Source: a bacterium C-53
GTDB lineage: Bacteria > Bacillota > Clostridia > Lachnospirales > Lachnospiraceae
Direction: 5' to 3'
Assembly (NCBI GenBank): GCA_003612525.1
Contig: RAZD01000002.1
Location: 186,001 to 250,000 of the forward strand
Length of the DNA: 64,000 nucleotides
Positions 8,606 through 15,854 of the stretch are shown here, piece by piece. Under the pieces are notes generated by a model that saw only the letters and a program-made list of their open reading frames with translations, had not been told where the DNA came from and did not search any database. Position 1 is the first letter of the stretch. Each line of letters begins with the position of its first letter. A program made the translations under genes and the position numbers.

Positions 8606-9469
8606 CTATTCCTTTTGCTGTTTTAACTGTTTGACTACAAGAACAACATCGAGGTGGTCAAAGTCGACAATCGGCGCTATTGTCCCTGATTTTGTCAGAT
8701 TATTGGAATCCGTATTAATCTCGTTAATATATCCGATGGTAATTCCCGGAAGAAATTTATCACTGATATTTGAAGTAACAATCTGGTCGCCTTTCACGAC
8801 ACTGTCGTCCTCATCTTTTAACTGTGCAAATCGAATCACCCCGGATTCCATCAGCTGCAGATCTCCGGTTACAACAAGCCGGTCGGAAGTAGAGAGCACC
8901 ATAGCGCTTACATTGCTTGCATCATCAATCACTGTCCGTACGGTCGCCCAGTTTGTGCCTACCTGCGTTACAATCCCGACAAGGCCGGAACCAGCCATAA
9001 CATTCATATTGACTTCTATCCCGTCGCTGCTTCCTTTATCGATCAGAAATACGGAAAACCAGTTTCCGGGGTCCTTCCCTATGACTCTTGCGCCGACTTT
9101 TTCATACTCCTCATACTTTTCATCAAGTTCATATAATTCGCGCAGTTTTGTCAGTTCATATTTATCCTGTAATAAATTACTGTTTTCAATGGATAATTCG
9201 TCAATTTTCGCCTGCAGAGCTTCATTTTCCGCCATTACATCACGAAGCTGCTTCAACTCATCCGAACGTTTTGTAAACCACATGCCCACCTCACTGATTC
9301 CCTCCTGAAAGGGCACCAGAACATAACCTGATACAATAGAAAGCGGTTTTACCACGATATCTGTCGTAAAAGTAAGAATCATCATGCCGACACAGAGAAT
9401 CGACATGATGAGTAATATGTATTTGCTGGGCATTACAAACTTTCTTCGTTTTATTTTTACTCTCGGCAT
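8606..9469 (-). CDS. mreC: Rod shape-determining protein MreC
   Basis: Bitopic protein that couples MreB filaments inside the cell to PBP2 outside. After a basic cytoplasmic start there is one membrane helix at about residues 17-37, then a coiled-coil rich in E, L and K (about 70-115) and the paired beta-barrel MreC core with VGARVIGKDPGNWFSVFLID and GLVGIVTQVG. Length is 287 residues. GGGGA lies 8 bases before ATG 9469. It is located 28 bases downstream of mreB in the same operon. Confidence 0.94.
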   Translation of the reverse strand: MPRVKIKRRKFVMPSKYILLIMSILCVGMMILTFTTDIVVKPLSIVSGYVLVPFQEGISEVGMWFTKRSDELKQLRDVMAENEALQAKIDELSIENSNLLQDKYELTKLRELYELDEKYEEYEKVGARVIGKDPGNWFSVFLIDKGSSDGIEVNMNVMAGSGLVGIVTQVGTNWATVRTVIDDASNVSAMVLSTSDRLVVTGDLQLMESGVIRFAQLKDEDDSVVKGDQIVTSNISDKFLPGITIGYINEINTDSNNLTKSGTIAPIVDFDHLDVVLVVKQLKQQKE

Positions 9470-9497
9470 CCCGATAATTCCCCATTTCTATGAAAAT

Positions 9498-10508
9498 CTA
9501 ATTTGACATTCCCTGTATCGAATACGCCACAGATTTATAATTATCATCCTTGATGATTCTTGCAAGACCGCACGCCACACTTTCCTTTGCATTGGAAGCA
9601 AGATTCACTTTCAGATTTGTCCCTTTGCTGATCAGCTCATTCAAATGGTTTGTATTTGCCGCTCCGCCTGTCAGATAAATACCGTGACGGTAAATATCTG
9701 CCGCAAGCTCCGGCGGCGTTCTCTCCAGGATTACCTTGATATTATCGATTATGGCATCAAAGTGCTCTCTTAACGCCTTATCCACAAGCTCTGTCGGAAT
9801 CTCGCGCTCTACCGGAAGTCCTGTGACGATATCACGCCCGTAAACAATCGCGCCGGCTTTTGCCGCCTCAAGTTCTGAAAGGCAGATTTTCACCTTTTCT
9901 GCGGTCTTTCCGCCGATAATAAGGTTATATTCCTTGCGGATGACATTTTTGATTGCCTCGTCAAATTTCTGTCCGCCTACCTTAATCAGACGCGACAGTA
10001 CGATTCCGCCGAGAGACAGGATGGAAATTTCCGTCGTCGCAAAGCCGACATCCACAATCAGAACACCCTGAGAATTCTTAATGTCAATGTCAAGTCCCAG
10101 TCCGTCGGCAACCGCTTTCTCCACTACCATGATTTTTTTTGCCTTCACATTGGAGTCACGGATCAAATCATAAAATGCCCTCTTTTCCACTTCCGTCACA
10201 TCGGTCGGCACGGAAATATAAAAGTCCGCTCCCTGAAATTTTCCTTTCGTCAAATCCGTAATAAAACTCTTTAAAACAATCTGCATATTTTTGATATCCG
10301 CAATCACACCATTGCTGAGCGGATAGGAAATATGAATATTGCCCGGAGCTTTCTCATACATATCAAATGCGGAATCTCCATATGCAAAAAGCGTATTCTT
10401 ATTTTGAATGGCAATCATGTTCTTTTCATTCATGATCGATTCATCCGCATTGTTATAAATTTTGATATTTCCGGTACCCAGATCGATACCAAACGCACTG
10501 TTACCCAC
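9498..10508 (-). CDS. mreB: Rod shape-determining protein MreB (actin-like)
   Basis: Actin-fold ATPase whose membrane-bound filaments direct lateral wall synthesis. The phosphate-1 motif GIDLGTGNIKIY is at the N-terminus, and the adenosine motif IYLTGGAANTN is near residue 275. The likely start is GTG 10508 with AAAGGAG 8 bases upstream, giving 336 residues; an in-frame ATG nine codons upstream lies before that ribosome site and is unlikely. This start overlaps the end of radC by 8 bases, so translation is probably coupled. The acceptor-type change GTGN for the usual GTAN in the first loop is a small departure from the commonest MreB sequence. Confidence 0.93.
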   Translation of the reverse strand: MGNSAFGIDLGTGNIKIYNNADESIMNEKNMIAIQNKNTLFAYGDSAFDMYEKAPGNIHISYPLSNGVIADIKNMQIVLKSFITDLTKGKFQGADFYISVPTDVTEVEKRAFYDLIRDSNVKAKKIMVVEKAVADGLGLDIDIKNSQGVLIVDVGFATTEISILSLGGIVLSRLIKVGGQKFDEAIKNVIRKEYNLIIGGKTAEKVKICLSELEAAKAGAIVYGRDIVTGLPVEREIPTELVDKALREHFDAIIDNIKVILERTPPELAADIYRHGIYLTGGAANTNHLNELISKGTNLKVNLASNAKESVACGLARIIKDDNYKSVAYSIQGMSN

Positions 10509-11214
10509 TGTAATTACTCCTTTCAAAACAGCCATTTTCCTTAAGGCTTACATAGGTTCCGTCACCAATGATTACATGATCAAGCAGAGGAATATCCATT
10601 AATTTACCTGCTTTCATCACTTTATAGGTAATGTATATATCCTCTTTGCTCGGTGTCGGGTCACCACTGGGATGATTATGCACCAGCATAATGTAGACCG
10701 CTTTCTGCTGCAATGCCTTTCTGAATATTTCACGTGTGGAAACAAGGGATGCATTCACCGTTCCTTTCGAAAGACAATAATCCCCCAGAAAACGGTTTTT
10801 TCCGTTCAGAAAGACGACAAAAGCGGACTCTGTCTCCTCATTTCGAAGTTCTTCCATATAATACTCCGAGATTTGTGAGGGATGGCAGACCTTTAAGTTC
10901 AGATCTTTTTCGCTGCGCCAGAGACGTTTCGCAAATTCGGTTATGCATTTTAACTGCACTGCCTTTACCTTTCCGATTCCTTTTATTTTCATAAAGTCAG
11001 GTATCTGCATCTGCGAAAGAGACTTTAGTCCTTTCATCTTCTCACACATTTTCACAATATTCATGGAAAGCTCAGAGACACTTAAGCCTTCACACCCGGT
11101 TCTGAGCATCACTGCCAGAAGCTCCGCATCGCTCAGACTTTCCGCGCCGTTCTTAAGGCACTTTTCATAAGGCCTTTCTGTAAGCGGTACATCCTTCATT
11201 TTACGATTGACCAT
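10501..11214 (-). CDS. radC: RadC family JAB-domain protein
   Basis: RadC/YsxA protein with an N-terminal helix-hairpin-helix region (IPDFMKIKGIGKVKAVQLK, near residues 70-90) and a C-terminal JAMM metalloprotease-like domain with the zinc motif VHNHPSGDPTPSKED. The original link to DNA repair is doubtful and the true substrate is unknown. It starts at ATG 11214 with GGAAGGGA 8 bases upstream. The position immediately before mreB is conserved in clostridia and bacilli, and the operon here appears to begin with the DUF4321 gene upstream. Confidence 0.92.
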   Translation of the reverse strand: MVNRKMKDVPLTERPYEKCLKNGAESLSDAELLAVMLRTGCEGLSVSELSMNIVKMCEKMKGLKSLSQMQIPDFMKIKGIGKVKAVQLKCITEFAKRLWRSEKDLNLKVCHPSQISEYYMEELRNEETESAFVVFLNGKNRFLGDYCLSKGTVNASLVSTREIFRKALQQKAVYIMLVHNHPSGDPTPSKEDIYITYKVMKAGKLMDIPLLDHVIIGDGTYVSLKENGCFERSNYSG

Positions 11215-11259
11215 ACTGTCATTCCCTTCCGGCTTCTCTCAGACAGGGAAACACCGCAT

Positions 11260-11514
11260 CTACAGATTGCGGTAAATTATGATACCCACTATAATGCCGA
11301 TCATTCCGGCAACTGAAATATGGATGGATATCCCGAATGTAAGCACCACAATTCCAAGATTCAGAACAAGAGGTGCGTCCATTCCAAACGTCTGCCCGTA
11401 ATTTAAGAAACTTAAGGGCCCTATCCCCGCAGCAAGCTGACCAATAAAACCGCCAAGCACAATCCCTGCAAGGATCATCAGAAGACATATCAGGCTGTTC
11501 TTACTCTTATGCAT
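11260..11514 (-). CDS. DUF4321 small membrane protein
   Basis: An 84-residue protein with two hydrophobic segments, near the N-terminus (SLICLLMILAGIVLGGFIG) and in the C-terminal half (LVLNLGIVVLTFGISIHISV and onward to IIYRNL). The central PLSFLNYGQTFGMDAPLVL is characteristic of DUF4321, a family of unknown function found beside maf, radC and mreB in clostridia. I prefer ATG 11514, with AAAGAG about 11 bases upstream; GTG 11526 is in frame but overlaps that site. It is the first gene of the radC-mre-min transcription unit. Confidence 0.8.
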   Translation of the reverse strand: MHKSKNSLICLLMILAGIVLGGFIGQLAAGIGPLSFLNYGQTFGMDAPLVLNLGIVVLTFGISIHISVAGMIGIIVGIIIYRNL

Positions 11515-11540
11515 TTTTCGTTCCACTCTTTATCCAATTC

Positions 11541-11573
11541 TGATGCAGATGGTCAGACCAAGTGCCTGCATCA
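11541..11573 (-). other. Hairpin at the predicted 5' end of the DUF4321-radC-mreB transcript
   Basis: An 8-base-pair stem (TGATGCAG 11541-11548 with CTGCATCA 11566-11573) encloses a second short palindrome, TGGTCAGACCA. On the minus strand it begins about 7 bases after the -10 of the promoter proposed at 11580-11608, so the mRNA would start with this hairpin. Such a structure could stabilise the long message. No T-run follows, so it is not read as a terminator. Confidence 0.4.
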
Positions 11574-11579
11574 AAACAA

Positions 11580-11608
11580 ATGATACCATAAAATTGTTTT
11601 TCTGTACA
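11580..11608 (-). promoter_or_regulatory. Predicted sigma-A promoter for DUF4321-radC-mreBCD
   Basis: On the minus strand TGTACA (-35, 11603-11608) and TATCAT (-10, 11580-11585) are separated by exactly 17 bases, with TATGG just before the -10. It lies 66 bases upstream of ATG 11514 and is the best promoter match in the 119-base gap. Confidence 0.45.
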
Positions 11609-11633
11609 CTGTCTGGCCGGATTTTCTTTCGTG

Positions 11634-12935
11634 TTAAATCGATAATAAATCGTCTTTTTTGACGACTCCGCCATCAATCAACATCTGAAGGCTTTTTAAA
11701 ATACCAAATTTTGCATGATCCCAGGTAAGACCTCCCTGAAAATAGACCGCATATGGCTCCTTCATCGGTCCATCCGCACTCAGCTCAATGGAAGAGCCTG
11801 ATACAAAAGCGCCCGCCGCCATAATAACGGGACTGTCATATCCCGGCATATCCCACGGTTCCGGTGTCACATGGCTGTCAACAGGCGCAGCGGCCTGAAT
11901 GCCCTGGCAGAAAGAAATCACACCTTCCGGAGTGCCGAAAACCACAGATTGTATAATATCGTGCCGGCTTTCCCGGCTGTCAGGAATTACCTGGTATCCC
12001 AGTCTTTCATAAATATTGGCAGCAAATACCGCTCCTTTTAATGCGCCGGCCGTCACCACAGGCGCAAGAAAAAATCCCTGGTAAAAAGACGGGAGAATAC
12101 CGAGGGATGCACCGACTTCTTTCCCCAGTCCCGGAGAGGTCAGACGGTGCGCTGCATTTTCAATGCATTCTTTCTTTCCGGCAATATACCCTCCGATTGG
12201 CGCAAGACCGCCGCCGGGATTTTTAATGAGCGATCCGACCACCATATCCGCTCCGACATCGGATGGTTCCACCCTCTCCACAAATTCCCCGTAGCAATTG
12301 TCAACCATACAGATTACATCCGGTTTGATTTCCCTGATAAAAGAAATCAGGCTGCCGATTCTTTCTACGGACAGCGTCGGGCGCGTCTGATAGCCTTTGG
12401 AGCGTTGTATCGTGACAAGCTTTGTCTTTTCATTGATGGCGCGTCTGATCCCGTCATAATCAAACGAACCATCCGAAAGCAGATCGACCTGACGGTATGT
12501 GACGCCGTATTCTTTCAGTGACCCGTTGCTCTCACGGATTCCTATGACCTCTTCCAAAGTATCGTACGGTTTTCCAACCGGGGATAGAAGTTCATCTCCC
12601 GGCCGCAAATTGCTGTGGAGTGCAAGCGCAAGCGCATGGGTCCCGCACGTAATCTGGGGACGTACAAGTGCGTCCTCCGTGTGAAACACATCCGCATAAA
12701 CGCGCTCAAGCGTATCCCTTCCCAAATCGTTGTATCCATAACCGGTCGTTCCTAAAAGACACGCTTCACCGACACGGTTTTTCTGTAATGCCTGCAGAAC
12801 TTTTAACTGATTGTATTCTGCCGTTTCATCAATCTCAGCAAACCTTTCTTTCAAAAAGCCGCAGATTTTCTCTCCAAATTCCCATACTTCCCTTTCAATT
12901 CCCAAACTTTGGTACATTTCGCTAAGGTGCGTCAT
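11634..12935 (-). CDS. PLP-dependent lyase of the methionine gamma-lyase / YnbB (aluminium resistance) family
   Basis: A 433-residue fold-type I PLP enzyme of the Cys/Met metabolism superfamily. The cofactor lysine is seen in GSLIKNPGGGLAPIGGY, with the phosphate-binding region ITCGTHALALAL and the aspartate-containing VICMVDNCYGEF. Related proteins are annotated as aluminium resistance protein or methionine gamma-lyase family, but the true substrate is not established. It begins at ATG 12935, with AGGAGG closely upstream. It follows miaA; in many clostridia hfq lies between miaA and this gene, but here only 40 bases separate them and hfq is absent. Confidence 0.88.
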   Translation of the reverse strand: MTHLSEMYQSLGIEREVWEFGEKICGFLKERFAEIDETAEYNQLKVLQALQKNRVGEACLLGTTGYGYNDLGRDTLERVYADVFHTEDALVRPQITCGTHALALALHSNLRPGDELLSPVGKPYDTLEEVIGIRESNGSLKEYGVTYRQVDLLSDGSFDYDGIRRAINEKTKLVTIQRSKGYQTRPTLSVERIGSLISFIREIKPDVICMVDNCYGEFVERVEPSDVGADMVVGSLIKNPGGGLAPIGGYIAGKKECIENAAHRLTSPGLGKEVGASLGILPSFYQGFFLAPVVTAGALKGAVFAANIYERLGYQVIPDSRESRHDIIQSVVFGTPEGVISFCQGIQAAAPVDSHVTPEPWDMPGYDSPVIMAAGAFVSGSSIELSADGPMKEPYAVYFQGGLTWDHAKFGILKSLQMLIDGGVVKKDDLLSI

Positions 12936-12975
12936 ATTTCCTCCTGCTCCTTTTGTGTTGTCATTCTATTAAAAA

Positions 12976-13923
12976 TCAAACGATTATATTCTTCTCTCTA
13001 AGACATGCAAGGCAGTACTCCAGCAGTTTATCGTTATCATAGCCGAATTCCCGCTTATCCACCCAGATTACGTCACGTTCCCGCTTAAACCAGGTAAGCT
13101 GTCTTTTTGCAAAATGTCTGGTGTCGCGTTTTAAAACAGAAACGGCTTCGCCAAGGGAGATCTCTCCGTCAAGACAGGCGAGCATTTCCTTATAGCCAAG
13201 CGCCTGCATTGAGACAAGACTCCTGTCATATCCCATCTCTTTTAATTTCCGAACCTCATTCAGAAGTCCGTCCTCCATCATCTGGTCCACACGTCTTTCA
13301 ATTTTCTCATACAACCGTTCGCGCGCATCGGTCAGCACGAAATAGGCAAACTGATAAGGAGACTCCTTCTGCCTTTCCTCCTCATTATGCTCCGATATTT
13401 TCATACCTGTTTCGTGATAAAACTCAAGCGCACGAATCACGCGCTTTACATTGTGTTCGTGAATCGCCTCCGCGGACTTCGGATCTGTTTTTTGCAGCAT
13501 CTGATGAAGGAAGGATGCCCCTTTTTCCTTTGCCGTCTGTTCCAAAAAACGGCGGTATTCTTTCTGGCTGTCGTTTTCTTTAAAATCAATGTCATATAAT
13601 ACAGCTTGAATGTAGAACCCTGTTCCACCTGTCAGAATCGGAATCCGGCCATCCCCATAAATTTCCTGCATCGCGTTTTTGGCTCTGTTCTGAAATTCTG
13701 CCACATGAAATTCATCATCCGGCATCAATTCATCAATAAGGTAATGGGGAACGCCCTGCATCTCCTCTTTTCGGATTTTGGCGGAACCGATGTCCATATA
13801 TTTATAAACCTGAACGGAATCTGCTGAAATTACAGCGCCGTTCACGCTCTTTGCAAGGGCAATTGATAATTCGGTTTTTCCTGACGCAGTAGGCCCGGTC
13901 AGAATAATCAAAGGTTTTTTCAT
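12976..13923 (-). CDS. miaA: tRNA dimethylallyltransferase MiaA
   Basis: Transfers the dimethylallyl group to adenosine 37 of tRNAs that read codons starting with U, the step before methylthiolation by MiaB, which is encoded just upstream in this window. The P-loop GPTASGKTELS starts near residue 10, followed by DSVQVYKYMDIGSAK and ILTGGTGFYIQAVLYDID, both typical. Length is 315 residues. The start ATG overlaps the mutL stop by four bases (ATGA), indicating coupled translation in a mutS-mutL-miaA operon. Confidence 0.96.
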   Translation of the reverse strand: MKKPLIILTGPTASGKTELSIALAKSVNGAVISADSVQVYKYMDIGSAKIRKEEMQGVPHYLIDELMPDDEFHVAEFQNRAKNAMQEIYGDGRIPILTGGTGFYIQAVLYDIDFKENDSQKEYRRFLEQTAKEKGASFLHQMLQKTDPKSAEAIHEHNVKRVIRALEFYHETGMKISEHNEEERQKESPYQFAYFVLTDARERLYEKIERRVDQMMEDGLLNEVRKLKEMGYDRSLVSMQALGYKEMLACLDGEISLGEAVSVLKRDTRHFAKRQLTWFKRERDVIWVDKREFGYDNDKLLEYCLACLREKNIIV

Positions 13924-15836
13924 AGGATTCGTTTAAATCTCTTTTCCATTTCATATTTTGTCATTGCAATGATGGTCGGTCTGCCATGCGGACAGTTATA
14001 GGGATTTTCAAGTTCCAGAAGCTCATCAATCAGCGCCTTCGCTTCCATTCCCGAAAGATGCATGTTGCCTTTTACAGCAGCTTTGCATGACATGGTCGCA
14101 ATTCTGTCATTCACCGTGTCGGTATCATGCTCCTTTCCGACTCCGTCCATCAAATCATCAATCATTTCAAGGAAGATATCTTTTTCATTCAGCCCGTAAA
14201 GATCTGCCGGAACTGCATGCACTGCGTATTCATGTCCGCCAAATGGTTCGATCTCAAACCCGGTTTCACTGAAATTGCTCCTGTATGTCGTAAGAACTTC
14301 CTCCTCTTTTGCCGTAACACTGATAATGAGCGGCGGGTTCAGCTGCTGCGATACGACTGCCTTTCTATCAAGCTTTCTTTTCAGCCGTTCATAAATTACT
14401 TTCTCATGCGCCGCATGTTGATCAATAAACAGGAGTTTGTCACGATACCCTACAATCCAGTAGGTGTCAAATACCTGCCCTACAATCTCATATTCGTCAC
14501 TGGCTTTCTTTGTGAGGATCTTTTCCTCAAAAAGATTTAACTGCTGCGCATCCGCTGGCACTACGGCACCCTGTACGGTTTTTTTCTCTTTTGGCGCGAT
14601 TGACTCACCCGGACCAACTATATTCTGAGAATATGTCACATCCTCACGCATTTGCATTCCATATGGCACAGGCGCTTCCTTTAACAGGATTTCGTCAAGA
14701 ACCGCCAGCTGCTTTGCCGGCGTTGATTCCGCCTTTTTGCGATTATATTCGAAAGGTTCCGGTGCGCGATGATTTCTGACTGAATGGGTCAATATCTTCT
14801 TCGATTCCGGCTGTTTCGGTGTCGAAAACACCGTCTGCGGAATGCGTTCTCTGTTTTTCAGCGCTTCTTCAATTGTGTGTTTTAAAAATTCATATATTTT
14901 CTCATTGTCAGAAAACCGTACTTCCATTTTTGAGGGATGTACATTCACATCAAGTCCTTCATCTAAAGTAATGTCAAATATCGCAAACGGATATTTATGC
15001 TGCATCAAAACAGGCTTGTACGCCTCCTCAAGCGCTTTTGAAACAATGTTGCTTTTTATATATCTCTTGTTCACAAAATAAATTTCAAAGTTGCGGTTGC
15101 TGCGCGCGATTACTGGTTCCGCCAGAAATCCGCTTACTTTCATCGTGCCGTCTTCTCCCTCAAAAGGGATTAGGTGGCTGTTTATATCTCTTCCAAAAAT
15201 ATGATAGATGACCTCTTTCCGGTTTCCGTTTCCGGATGTCGAAAGCAAGGTTTTGTTGTCCTTTATATATTTAAAAGAGATATCGGGATTCGCAAGAGCG
15301 AGATGTTCTAACAAATCGGTAATATAATTTCCTTCCGTCATGGGCGTCTTTAAAAATTTCCTCCGCACGGGGGTATTGAAAAAGAGATTGCGAATCAGGA
15401 AAGTAGTTCCCTCCGGGGCGCCGATTTCCTCGCTGCTCTTTTCCTGCGCGCCTTCTATGACATAACGAATTCCGGTTATTTCCTCCTTCGTCTTTGTGAT
15501 AAGTTCCACCTGACTGACTGCGGCAATGCTTGAAAGCGCCTCCCCGCGAAATCCCAGACTTTTTATACCGTCAAGATCTTCTATCGAGCTGATTTTACTC
15601 GTTGCATGACGCAGGAAGGAAACTGCCGCCTGTTCTTTTTTAATTCCACACCCGTTATCTGTCACGCGTATGAATCCGATTCCACCTTCCCGTATCTCCA
15701 CGGTAATGGCTTTTGCCCCTGCGTCAATGGCATTTTCCACCAGTTCTTTCACCACGGATTTTGGCCGCTCCACAACCTCACCCGCCGCAATCTTATCAAT
15801 TGTCTTTTCATCTAATACACGAATCATGGGCATCAT
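13920..15836 (-). CDS. mutL: DNA mismatch repair protein MutL with endonuclease site
   Basis: GHKL ATPase that couples MutS mismatch recognition to strand excision. N-terminal motifs NAIDAGA and GFRGEALSSIAAV are intact. The C-terminal dimerisation domain carries the metal-binding DQHAAHEKVIYE motif and CPHGRPT, so this is the nicking type of MutL found in bacteria without MutH. Length is 638 residues with a low-complexity linker around residues 330-430. Three closely spaced ATGs occur at the start; 15836 or 15833 are both possible with GAGGA upstream. Confidence 0.96.
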   Translation of the reverse strand: MMPMIRVLDEKTIDKIAAGEVVERPKSVVKELVENAIDAGAKAITVEIREGGIGFIRVTDNGCGIKKEQAAVSFLRHATSKISSIEDLDGIKSLGFRGEALSSIAAVSQVELITKTKEEITGIRYVIEGAQEKSSEEIGAPEGTTFLIRNLFFNTPVRRKFLKTPMTEGNYITDLLEHLALANPDISFKYIKDNKTLLSTSGNGNRKEVIYHIFGRDINSHLIPFEGEDGTMKVSGFLAEPVIARSNRNFEIYFVNKRYIKSNIVSKALEEAYKPVLMQHKYPFAIFDITLDEGLDVNVHPSKMEVRFSDNEKIYEFLKHTIEEALKNRERIPQTVFSTPKQPESKKILTHSVRNHRAPEPFEYNRKKAESTPAKQLAVLDEILLKEAPVPYGMQMREDVTYSQNIVGPGESIAPKEKKTVQGAVVPADAQQLNLFEEKILTKKASDEYEIVGQVFDTYWIVGYRDKLLFIDQHAAHEKVIYERLKRKLDRKAVVSQQLNPPLIISVTAKEEEVLTTYRSNFSETGFEIEPFGGHEYAVHAVPADLYGLNEKDIFLEMIDDLMDGVGKEHDTDTVNDRIATMSCKAAVKGNMHLSGMEAKALIDELLELENPYNCPHGRPTIIAMTKYEMEKRFKRIL

Positions 15837-15854
15837 CTATCCTCACTTCAGGCG

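Noticed and set aside
8631-9308. A 225-codon plus-strand frame antisense to mreC
   Set aside because: Ser/Thr-rich shadow of the mreC coding strand with no recognised domain.
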